Source of the DNA: Paenibacillus sabinae T27
Lineage (GTDB): Bacteria > Bacillota > Bacilli > Paenibacillales > Paenibacillaceae
Direction of reading: 5' to 3'
Length of the DNA: 64,000 nt
Assembly (NCBI RefSeq): GCF_000612505.1
Contig: NZ_CP004078.1
Location: forward strand, 1,538,001 to 1,602,000
The translations under genes were made by a program, and so were the position numbers. Positions 51,747 through 59,321 of the stretch are shown here, in pieces. The notes under the pieces are model-generated. The model did not search any database, was not told the origin of the DNA, and saw only the letters and a list, made by a program, of their open reading frames with translations. Numbering within the stretch: position 1 is the first letter of the stretch; every line of letters begins with the position of its first letter.

Positions 51747-52781
51747 GTGAGCAGGATAGCGCTTGAATTTAAAAATATAAGAAAAAGGTTCCCCCATGCG
51801 GAGGCCGACTCCGTTTCCGGTGTCAGTCTTACCGTTAATGAGGGCGATTTTGTCACGATACTTGGAACGTCGGGCTCCGGGAAAACCACGCTGTTAAAAA
51901 TGGTCAACCGGATCTATGAGAGCACTTCTGGCGATATCTGCTTCTATGGCGAAAATATTAAAAAGCTGAAGGTAGAGGACTACCGGAGAAAAATCGGCTA
52001 TGTCATCCAGCAAATCGGGCTGTTCCCTCATATGACCGTGGCGGACAACATTGCTACCGTGCCCAAAATTCTTCGCTGGAGTAAGGAGAAAATCAATGCC
52101 CGCGTGGACGAGCTGCTGGAACTGGTTGGATTGCCGGGCGAGAGCTACAGGAAGAGGTATCCTTCACAGTTATCCGGCGGGCAGCAGCAGAGAATCGGGC
52201 TGGCGCGGGCCATGGCTGCCGATCCTCAGGTCATGCTGATGGATGAGCCGTTCGGCGCGATTGATGCGATCACGAGACAGAATTTGCAGGATGAACTGAT
52301 CCGCATTCAGACAAAGCTGAACAAAACGATACTTTTTGTCACCCATGACATTCATGAAGCCTTTAAGCTCGGCAACAAAGTCATCATTATGGATCAGGGG
52401 AAAGTCCAGCAGTTTGACACGCCGTACAATATTCTTTTTCATCCTGCCAATGAATTTGTGGCGCAATTGGTAGCTTCCGAGAATATCATCAACCGGCTCA
52501 AGATTCTGAAAGCAGAAACCGCTGTGCAGCCCTTAACAAGGGACCCGGATGATTCGGATATTTATATCGGCAAGGAAGAGTTTCTCGACAGTGTGCTGTC
52601 CAAGTTTTTTGAAAGCGGCAGGAAGTCTATCATTGTGAAGGATGCGGACGGTCAGCCAGTTGGTGAAATCGCGTGGGATCAGTTGAACGGGCTGCTGCAA
52701 TTACAAGCCGACAGGGTGCAGACGGGCAACCCAAGCCGAAACGGTGAGAAGGTGAACATTCATGCTCCAATCCATCGCTGA
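51747..52781 (+). CDS. OpuC-type ABC transporter ATP-binding protein
   Basis: The protein has 344 residues. Walker A GTSGSGKTT (Lys46), signature LSGGQQQRIGLARAMA, Walker B VMLMDEPFGAID and a C-terminal region (DSDIYIGKEEFLDSVLSKFFESGRKSIIVKDADGQPVGEI) like the regulatory tail of OpuCA. GTG start at 51747 behind AAGGGG. It overlaps the next permease gene by 20 bases. Confidence 0.92.
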   Translation: MSRIALEFKNIRKRFPHAEADSVSGVSLTVNEGDFVTILGTSGSGKTTLLKMVNRIYESTSGDICFYGENIKKLKVEDYRRKIGYVIQQIGLFPHMTVADNIATVPKILRWSKEKINARVDELLELVGLPGESYRKRYPSQLSGGQQQRIGLARAMAADPQVMLMDEPFGAIDAITRQNLQDELIRIQTKLNKTILFVTHDIHEAFKLGNKVIIMDQGKVQQFDTPYNILFHPANEFVAQLVASENIINRLKILKAETAVQPLTRDPDDSDIYIGKEEFLDSVLSKFFESGRKSIIVKDADGQPVGEIAWDQLNGLLQLQADRVQTGNPSRNGEKVNIHAPIHR

Positions 52782-53439
52782 TTTTCTGGCCTACTTCGTC
52801 AAATATGGTGACAAAATGCTCGAGATGACGCTTGAGCACCTGCAAATCGTTACGCTTGTGCTGCTTATTTCAATCCTGATCGCCATGCCGCTCAGCCTTG
52901 CTCTCTATCGTTCGCACAAGCTGGCAACGATTGTACTGGCTGTGCTGGGAGCGCTGTACGCCATTCCGAGCCTGGCCTTCTTTGCGATCCTGATCCCGCT
53001 TCTCGGGCTCGGCATTCCAACAGCCGTTACCGTGCTGGTCGTCTATACCCAATTTATTTTGGTGAGAAATATTCTCGCAGGTTTCAGATCGGTCGATCCG
53101 TTCTTGCTGGAAGCGGGGCGAGGGATGGGGCTCAGCGCTTCGCAGCTATTCTTCAAAGTGCAGCTGCCGCTTGCCATGCCTGCCTTGCTCGGCGGCCTCA
53201 GGCTGGCGGTCATTTCCGCTATCGGGATGGCGACCATCGCGGCCATGATTGGAGCGGGAGGTCTGGGTACGCTGCTGTTTGACGGTCTCCGCATGAATTT
53301 TGCATACAAGATCATATGGGGAACGATTCTGGCCTTTGCGCTGTCACTGATTGCCAACCGGATTCTTCTGTTCTTTGAAAAACGGGCGATGAAACGGGCG
53401 CGCGGCGAACAGTATTTGCCAAAAACGGAGGCGGCGTAA
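52762..53439 (+). CDS. OpuC-type quaternary-amine ABC permease (second)
   Basis: The protein has 225 residues. GALYAIPSLAFFAILIPLLGLG, LEAGRGMGLSASQLFFKVQLPLAMPALLGG and MIGAGGLGTLLFDGL are OpuCD-type signatures. It completes a four-protein importer with two distinct permeases, in the order permease, binding protein, ATPase, permease. Confidence 0.9.
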   Translation: MLQSIADFLAYFVKYGDKMLEMTLEHLQIVTLVLLISILIAMPLSLALYRSHKLATIVLAVLGALYAIPSLAFFAILIPLLGLGIPTAVTVLVVYTQFILVRNILAGFRSVDPFLLEAGRGMGLSASQLFFKVQLPLAMPALLGGLRLAVISAIGMATIAAMIGAGGLGTLLFDGLRMNFAYKIIWGTILAFALSLIANRILLFFEKRAMKRARGEQYLPKTEAA

Positions 53440-53457
53440 AGCCGGGAGCAGATTCTC

Positions 53458-54393
53458 ATGAACAAAATTCCTTTAATCATGGATGTCGATACCGGCACGG
53501 ACGATGCCATTGCCATTATCTGCGCGCTGATGAGCACGGAGGTGCTGGATATCAAAGCATTCACCGCCGTCGCCGGAAATGTTGGAGTCGATCTTACGAG
53601 CAGCAATACTCTTAATATTGTGGATTATCTTGGCTTTGACATTCCTGTTGCGGTCGGAGCGGCGCAGCCGCTTGCCAAGGAGCTGCATACCGCGATCAGT
53701 CATGGCCGGGCCGGACTCGGGGATGTGACTGTGCCGAAGTCGAACCGGTCATTTTACGGAAAGAATGCGGCTGACACGATCTATGAGCATGCCGCTGCCA
53801 TGGAAGGCGAGCTTGAAATTGTGGCCGTCGGCCCGCTAACCAATATTGCCGAGGCCATCCTTCGCTACCCGGATATTGTCCGCTTAATTAAACGGATTAC
53901 GATAATGGGCGGCGCGCTCCGGGGCGGCAACATGACCCCGGCTTCCGAGTTTAATCTGTATGTCGATCCGGACGCCGGGAAAATCGTGTTCGAGTCCGGC
54001 ATTCCTCTGGTGATGGTCGGGCTGGATGTGACGTTGAAGCCGCAGCTTCCGCTTGCGGTTGTGGAAACTGTCAAGCGGCTGGACAACAAATTTGCCGGCC
54101 TGGCGGCCCGGATTTTCGACTTTATGCTGCGCCGCTGCGAGCAGTTCGGCTTTGATCCGCCGAATGTCCATGATGCCATCGCTTTGGCCAGCCTGGTCGT
54201 TCCCGGGCTCGTTACGCTGAACCGGTATGCGATGACGGTCGAGACCGAAGGAACGGTAACCCGCGGCATGACTGTCGCGGACTTCAACAATGTTACGGGG
54301 AAAGAACCGAATGTGAGCGTTGCGGTTGATATCGACTGCAATCGGTTCTGGGACTGGATGACAGGCAAATTTTTAAGCGCGGAGAGAGATTGA
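53458..54393 (+). CDS. Nucleoside hydrolase-like protein (IU-NH family)
   Basis: The protein has 311 residues. The calcium-binding DVDTGTDDAIAI motif, GPLTNIAEA, MGGALRGGN, NLYVDPDAGKIVF and the HDAIALA motif identify an inosine-uridine nucleoside hydrolase fold. It starts 18 bases after the permease gene and ends 21 bases before the hydratase, so it belongs to the operon. A nucleoside hydrolase is not part of known histidine or ergothioneine breakdown; its substrate here is open. Confidence 0.88.
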   Translation: MNKIPLIMDVDTGTDDAIAIICALMSTEVLDIKAFTAVAGNVGVDLTSSNTLNIVDYLGFDIPVAVGAAQPLAKELHTAISHGRAGLGDVTVPKSNRSFYGKNAADTIYEHAAAMEGELEIVAVGPLTNIAEAILRYPDIVRLIKRITIMGGALRGGNMTPASEFNLYVDPDAGKIVFESGIPLVMVGLDVTLKPQLPLAVVETVKRLDNKFAGLAARIFDFMLRRCEQFGFDPPNVHDAIALASLVVPGLVTLNRYAMTVETEGTVTRGMTVADFNNVTGKEPNVSVAVDIDCNRFWDWMTGKFLSAERD

Positions 54394-54414
54394 AACAGAA
54401 AGGATGGGATAGCC

Positions 54415-56079
54415 GTGAGCAGAATTACGGCGGCAAGAGGAGGAGAGCTTCGCTGCAAGGGGTGGCGTCAGGAAGCGCTGCTGCGGATGCTGGAGAATGT
54501 GCTGGAGAATGGCGAGAACCAGAAGGAGCTGATTGTCTATGCATCATTGGGCAAAGCGGCGCGGAACTGGCCGTCCTACAGAGCCATTGTGGACACGCTG
54601 AAGAATCTGGAAGAGGACGAGACGCTGGTCATTCAATCGGGCAAACCGATCGGAATCTTCCGCACGCATCGCCAGGCTCCGCTCGTTGTAATGGCGAACT
54701 GCAATCTGGTGGGCCGATGGGCGACCAGTGAGAACTTCTATGAATTGCAGGACAAAGGTCTGATCATCTGGGGAGGGCTGACCGCAGCCGCCTGGCAGTA
54801 CATCGGTTCCCAGGGCGTGATTCAGGGAACGTATGAAATCTTCCAGAGCATTGCCCGCCTGCATTTCGGCGGAAGCCTGCAGGGCCGTTTCATTCTGACC
54901 GCCGGCCTTGGCGGCATGGGCGGTTCTCAGCCGCTGGCCGGAACGATGGCGGGCGCAGCGATTTTATGCGTGGAGGTCGCGGAGGAACGGATCGACAAGC
55001 GCATTTCGGCGGGGTACTTGCAGCGCAAGACCGCAAGCCTGGATGAAGCGCTGGCCTGGATCGAAGAGGCGAAAGGTAGCGGAGAGGCGCTGTCAGTCGG
55101 CCTGCTTGGCAATGCCGCCGACGTGTACCCCGAGCTGCTGGCCAGCGGGGTGCTGCCGGATATTGTGACGGACCAGACCTCCGCGCATGATCTGCTCTAC
55201 GGGTATATTCCGAGCGGCTATACCCCCGCCGCTGCGGCGGCGGCCCGCAAGACGGACCCGGCTGGACTTCAGGAAGCCGCCGGAACGTCGATTGCGGCTG
55301 AAGTCGGAGCGATGCTGGAATTCAAGGAGCGCGGCGCGGTTGTCTTCGATAACGGCAACAACATCCGTTCGCAGGCGGTGAAGTACGGCATTGCTAACGC
55401 TTTTGACATCGACATCTTCACGGAAGCCTTCCTACGTCCCTTGTTCGCCCGGGCCATCGGCCCGTTCCGCTGGATCGCCCTCAGCGGCGACCCGCAGGAC
55501 ATCCGGACGATCGACGAATATATTTTGCGGGAATTCAGTGACAACGAGATCGTGTCGAACTGGATCAAGCTGGCGAACATTCACGTACCGGTCGAAGGGC
55601 TGCCTGCCCGGATCGGCTGGTTCGGCCACCGCGATCGCAGCAGGCTGGCGCTGGCCGTGAATGCCATGGTTCGTGAAGGCAAGCTGAGCGGTCCGGTAGC
55701 GTTCTCGCGCGACCATCTGGATGCGGCCGCCATGGCCCACCCGAACATCATGACGGAACGGATGAAGGACGGCAGCGACGCGATTGCCGACTGGCCGCTG
55801 CTGAACGCGATGCTGAACTGCTCCTCCATGGCTGATCTGGTGGCCATTCATTCAGGCGGCGGAGGCTATGCAGGGTACATGACGAGCGCCGGCGTTACCA
55901 TTGTCGCCGATGGCAAGGAGGAGAGCGATCTGCGCCTGCGGACCGCACTCGATAACGATACCGGTCTGGGCGTGCTCCGCTATGCGGATGCCGGATACGA
56001 GGAGTCGCTGGACGAGGTGGAACGCAAGGGAATCGCAAGAATCGATACCCGCAGGCATGAGGAGATTGTGGCGGACTAA
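54415..56079 (+). CDS. Urocanase-family hydratase, probable thiourocanate hydratase
   Basis: The protein has 554 residues, a normal urocanase length, with the NAD-binding region TAGLGGMGGSQPLAGTMAGA. The strongly conserved urocanase block LDSGSVASPxRETE is replaced by LDAAAMAHPNIMTE (435-448), so the usual Arg-Glu is lost. HHGGGVG reads HSGGGGY. These changes argue against urocanate and for a relative such as thiourocanate hydratase of ergothioneine catabolism. GTG start at 54415 behind AAAGGA. Confidence 0.82.
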   Translation: MSRITAARGGELRCKGWRQEALLRMLENVLENGENQKELIVYASLGKAARNWPSYRAIVDTLKNLEEDETLVIQSGKPIGIFRTHRQAPLVVMANCNLVGRWATSENFYELQDKGLIIWGGLTAAAWQYIGSQGVIQGTYEIFQSIARLHFGGSLQGRFILTAGLGGMGGSQPLAGTMAGAAILCVEVAEERIDKRISAGYLQRKTASLDEALAWIEEAKGSGEALSVGLLGNAADVYPELLASGVLPDIVTDQTSAHDLLYGYIPSGYTPAAAAAARKTDPAGLQEAAGTSIAAEVGAMLEFKERGAVVFDNGNNIRSQAVKYGIANAFDIDIFTEAFLRPLFARAIGPFRWIALSGDPQDIRTIDEYILREFSDNEIVSNWIKLANIHVPVEGLPARIGWFGHRDRSRLALAVNAMVREGKLSGPVAFSRDHLDAAAMAHPNIMTERMKDGSDAIADWPLLNAMLNCSSMADLVAIHSGGGGYAGYMTSAGVTIVADGKEESDLRLRTALDNDTGLGVLRYADAGYEESLDEVERKGIARIDTRRHEEIVAD

Positions 56080-56217
56080 AATTTGTACCGGCTGACATTT
56101 GGCCGACATGATACGTGATGCAAAAAATAACGGCGGCGAGCCGGAAAAGCGCTTGAAATAGGCGGAAGATCTTTCGTACCGCTGCGCCCGGCTTGCCGGA
56201 GAAGGAGAATGGGGTAA

Positions 56218-57324
56218 ATGAGAGAGTTAACGAGAGATGATGTAAACGCCGCGGTTAGAGGCGGTTCGGTATTTGCCAGCGGCGGGGGCGGCTGGGTGGA
56301 CCACGGTCTGGATATCGGTCACGCCGCGCTCAGCGTGGGCCGTCCGAAGCTGGTGTCGGTCGATGAGCTGCCGGAAGACGCCATTATTCTGACCTGCACA
56401 GCTATTGGCGCACCTGCGGGCCGGGACTGGCAAATGCTTGGCAAAGATTATATCAAAGCCGTGCAGCTGGTCATCGACCACTATGACGGCAAAATTGCCG
56501 GGGTCATGACGCCGCAGAACGGAATGTCCAGCACGATCAACGGCTGGCTGCCTGCGGCCGCGCTCGGCCTTGTCGTTGTGGACGCCACCGGGGACATCCG
56601 AGCCCATCCCACGGGCAAAATGGGCTCGCTCGGCCTCGCCTCGTCCATTGATTACGAGACGGTCCAGGCGGTTGCCGGCGGCAAGCCGGAGCTGGGCAGC
56701 TACATTGAGCTGGTCGTCAAAGGAACCCCGGCGCGGACTTCGAACATTTTGCGCACCGCGTCGGACATGGCCGGCGGCTTCATCGCCGCGGCGCGCCATC
56801 CGCTCCCGGCGAAATATATCAAGGAGCATGCCGCGCTGGGCGGCATCTCGATTGCGATTGAGCTGGGGCGGGCGATCCTTGCGGCCGAGCCGGACGGCGC
56901 GGAGGCGGTGCTTGACACGATCGTGCGCCATACTAAGGGCAGAATTGTCGGCAAAGGTACAGTGACGAAGAAAAATGTGCACTATTCCGGCGCTTTTGAT
57001 ATCGGCACCATTGAAGTGGAAATTCCGGGGAGTTCGCTGACCCTGCACGTGATGAACGAATATATGGCGGTGGACGACCGGTCGGGCACACGGCTGACCA
57101 CCTTCCCTGATGTCATTACGACCATCGATTTGGCCACAGGCCGTCCGGTCAGTGTAGGGGATCTTAAGGAAGGGCAGGAGATTGCTGTGTTTGCCATTGA
57201 CCAATCGAATGTTCCGCTTAGCTCCAGCGTCAAGGACCCGAGCGTCTATCCCGAAGTGGAAGCGGTGCTGGGAATCGACCTTCAGAGCTACGCCTTCGGC
57301 AAGGAGAAGCAGGTTCATGCCTGA
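56218..57324 (+). CDS. DUF917-family protein, probable thiohydantoin desulfurase
   Basis: The protein has 368 residues. GGSVFASGGGG near the N-terminus, PQNGMSSTINGWLPAAALGLVVVDATGDIRAHPTGKMGSLGL in the middle and a C-terminal beta-rich part are DUF917 (now linked to thiohydantoin desulfurization). In ergothioneine catabolism this enzyme removes sulfur from 3-(5-oxo-2-thioxoimidazolidin-4-yl)propionate, the product of thiourocanate hydratase. GGAGAATGGGG precedes the ATG. The next gene overlaps its end by eight bases. Confidence 0.82.
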   Translation: MRELTRDDVNAAVRGGSVFASGGGGWVDHGLDIGHAALSVGRPKLVSVDELPEDAIILTCTAIGAPAGRDWQMLGKDYIKAVQLVIDHYDGKIAGVMTPQNGMSSTINGWLPAAALGLVVVDATGDIRAHPTGKMGSLGLASSIDYETVQAVAGGKPELGSYIELVVKGTPARTSNILRTASDMAGGFIAAARHPLPAKYIKEHAALGGISIAIELGRAILAAEPDGAEAVLDTIVRHTKGRIVGKGTVTKKNVHYSGAFDIGTIEVEIPGSSLTLHVMNEYMAVDDRSGTRLTTFPDVITTIDLATGRPVSVGDLKEGQEIAVFAIDQSNVPLSSSVKDPSVYPEVEAVLGIDLQSYAFGKEKQVHA

Positions 57325-58861
57325 GAGAAGCCGCCCGGTCTCCGTCGGCGCTCTGGTGCTGGACGGAACCGGTCTTAGTGTGTCCGATGTGGACAGCGTT
57401 GCCCGGGGTAACCGGAAGGTTGTAATCGCGCCGAGCGCCTGGGAACGGCTGGAGAAGGCTCGGCAGGTTATCTTCGAGCTGGCGGAAGAAGGACTGCCCG
57501 TATACGGGTTGAACCGGGGCGTGGGCTGGAATAAGGACAAAGTCATTTCTCCCGGCTTGTATGAAGATTACAACCGCAGCCTGCTGCTGTCCCACAGCGC
57601 GGGAATCAAGCCTGAAGCCCCGGAAGAGGTGGTGCGGGCGGCGATGCTCGCCCGGCTGAACGGCCTGCTCGCCGGGGCCACCGGCTCGCAGCCGGAAATC
57701 GCCGCGCGCTACGCCGATTTCCTCAATCTGGGGCTTCACCCCGTTCTGCCGCTGCGCGGTTCGGTGGGCGCCGCGGATATCACCCTGATCGCCCACCTGG
57801 GTCTGGCGATGATCGGGGAAGGGGAGGCGCAGCTTGGCGGACGCCGCCTACCGGCCAAGCAGGCGCTGACGGAGCTTGGACTGGCTCCGCTGCTGCTGGG
57901 GCCCAAGGACGGGCTGGCCATCGTCAGCTCCAATGCGCTCTCCGCCGGGAACGGCGCGCTGGCGCTGCATGATCTGGCCGGATTGCTGGAAGCTGCCGAT
58001 GCGGTGTACGCCCTGTCGCTGGAGGCGATTCGCGGCAATGTCAGCCCGCTGGACGAAGCCGTTCACGGTAAGCGCCCATTCCGGGGGCAGCTTGCAAGCG
58101 CGGCGAATGTCCGCAAGAACCTTGCCGGCAGCGGCCTGTGGGAGGCGTATAATCCGGACTCCCTGCAGGACCCGCTCAGCTTCCGTGATGCCTGTCAGAT
58201 CCACGGCGCCGCCCGTGACGCGCTTGCCTATACCCGGGAGCTGCTGGAGATTCATCTGAACAGCACGGACGACAATCCGTGCGTGCTGGCGGAAGAGCGG
58301 CGCATATTATCCTGCGCCAATTTTGATCCCGTGGTCTGGACGCTCGGCTTCGAGATGCTGGGCAGCGCCCTGCATCATGTCGCCAAAAGCTCCTGCTACC
58401 GCATCCTCAAGCTGGGCGATCCGGCCTTTACCGGCCTCAGCCGTTTTCTGACGCCGGATGCGGAACGCTCAATCGGCTTCGGCACCGTCCAGAAGACGGC
58501 CTCTTCGCTGGATGCGGAAATCCGCCATCTGAGCAACCCGGCCTCCACCGATTATATGTCGCTGGCGGGAGATATCGAGGACCACGGGACCAACGCGCCG
58601 TTTGTCGTCTCCAAGACAAGGGAGATCATTGACCGGCTGACCTATATGCTGGCGATTGAAGCCATTCACGCCGCGCAGGCCATCGACCTGCGCGGCGGGG
58701 TTAAGCTGGGACGGGGAACGGAGGCAGCGTACTGGCTGCTCCGCTCCGCCGTGCCGTTTCTGGATGCCGACCGCTGCCAGACGATTGATATTGAGGCGGC
58801 GTACCGGCTGATTAAGGAAGGGGAGTGGCTGGAAGCGGTACGGCAGGCGGTACGCGAGTAG
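57317..58861 (+). CDS. Histidine ammonia-lyase homologue lacking MIO triad, probable ergothionase
   Basis: The protein has 514 residues. The lyase fold is clear (VYGLNRGVGWNKD, NSTDDNPCVL, GFGTVQKTASSLDAEIRHLSNPAS). The cofactor loop reads GSVGAADITLIAH (148-160) instead of GSVGASGDLAPLAH: the Ala-Ser-Gly that cyclises to MIO is gone and the loop is one residue shorter. Ergothionase, which eliminates trimethylamine from ergothioneine, is a lyase homologue that needs no MIO. The neighbouring genes support that role. ATG at 57317 overlaps the DUF917 stop. Confidence 0.85.
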   Translation: MPERSRPVSVGALVLDGTGLSVSDVDSVARGNRKVVIAPSAWERLEKARQVIFELAEEGLPVYGLNRGVGWNKDKVISPGLYEDYNRSLLLSHSAGIKPEAPEEVVRAAMLARLNGLLAGATGSQPEIAARYADFLNLGLHPVLPLRGSVGAADITLIAHLGLAMIGEGEAQLGGRRLPAKQALTELGLAPLLLGPKDGLAIVSSNALSAGNGALALHDLAGLLEAADAVYALSLEAIRGNVSPLDEAVHGKRPFRGQLASAANVRKNLAGSGLWEAYNPDSLQDPLSFRDACQIHGAARDALAYTRELLEIHLNSTDDNPCVLAEERRILSCANFDPVVWTLGFEMLGSALHHVAKSSCYRILKLGDPAFTGLSRFLTPDAERSIGFGTVQKTASSLDAEIRHLSNPASTDYMSLAGDIEDHGTNAPFVVSKTREIIDRLTYMLAIEAIHAAQAIDLRGGVKLGRGTEAAYWLLRSAVPFLDADRCQTIDIEAAYRLIKEGEWLEAVRQAVRE

Positions 58862-58893
58862 CTCCCCTATTGCACGGCTTGCTGGCGACATAA

Positions 58894-59046
58894 GAAGAGA
58901 ACAAAGATCAACAAGGCCGTAAGCTTAAAACACCGGATGCGATTATTATCGCCACTTCTTTAGAACATCAGCTTGGTCTTGTATCCAGAGATCGTGATAT
59001 GAACTTTGTTCAGGAAGAGTTTGGTTTACCCTTAATAACGATTTAG
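58894..59046 (+). pseudogene. Remnant of a PIN-domain (VapC-like) toxin gene
   Basis: A 50-codon open stretch with no start codon and a TAA directly before it reads GRKLKTPDAIIIATSLEHQL then GLVSRDRDMNFVQEEFGLPL, the C-terminal PIN-domain pattern with its acidic residues. The N-terminal half and any antitoxin gene are missing. A terminator follows at 59050. Confidence 0.7.
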
Positions 59047-59049
59047 CTG

Positions 59050-59092
59050 ACCCACCGTAACTCCATAAGGAGATACGATGGGTTTGTTTTTA
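59050..59092 (+). terminator. Terminator after PIN remnant
   Basis: ACCCACCGTAACTCC pairs with GGAGATACGATGGGT (two mismatches) around ATAA, then a T-rich tail. Confidence 0.75.
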
Positions 59093-59147
59093 TTATGGGG
59101 CTGACCTTGGTAAATAAAACTGCCATATCCATACATGCTTCCCCCTC

Positions 59148-59172
59148 GCAGGCAGATGCCTGCTTTTTTTTC
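59148..59172 (+). terminator. Second terminator before FAD oxidoreductase operon
   Basis: GCAGGCAGATGCCTGC is a compact hairpin followed by eight or more T. Confidence 0.85.
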
Positions 59173-59189
59173 GCCTATAGCTCCCCAAA

Positions 59190-59258
59190 AAGTCAAAAAA
59201 ATACACGCCAACCGGTATGAGAGCTATACCGTATTTTTGACCGCCGGTTGCTATAATG
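59190..59258 (+). promoter_or_regulatory. Operator-like repeats and extended -10 promoter
   Basis: AAAGTCAAAAA at 59190-59200 is mirrored by GTATTTTTGAC at 59232-59242, and CGGTAT/ATACCG lie inverted between them. TTGCTATAAT (59249-59258) is an extended -10 element for the FAD oxidoreductase gene. A related AAAGTCAAAAA block lies at 62542. Confidence 0.55.
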
Positions 59259-59321
59259 GGGTCGAATAGAAGCGGCGGACCCTGCCGGGAGCGGGAATCC
59301 GCCGGGAAAGCGAGGCTCGCA

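Noticed and set aside
50024..53439. Osmoprotectant (glycine betaine) importer for stress response
   Set aside because: The protein family fits, but the genes are in one operon with catabolic enzymes and an IclR gene. It is kept as the alternative if ligand tests fail.
56140..56160. Possible catabolite-repression (cre) site AAAAGCGCTT
   Set aside because: It matches only the centre of the consensus and lies mid-operon, so evidence is too weak.
56227..57546. Long minus-strand open frame of 439 codons
   Set aside because: It lies antisense to the DUF917 and lyase genes, has no ribosome site or family resemblance, and its sequence is rich in Arg/His as expected for a mirrored GC-rich gene.
54415..58861. 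Ordinary histidine utilisation (hutHU)
   Set aside because: The lyase lacks the MIO triad, the hydratase signature is altered, hutI and hutG are absent, and a DUF917 gene lies between them.
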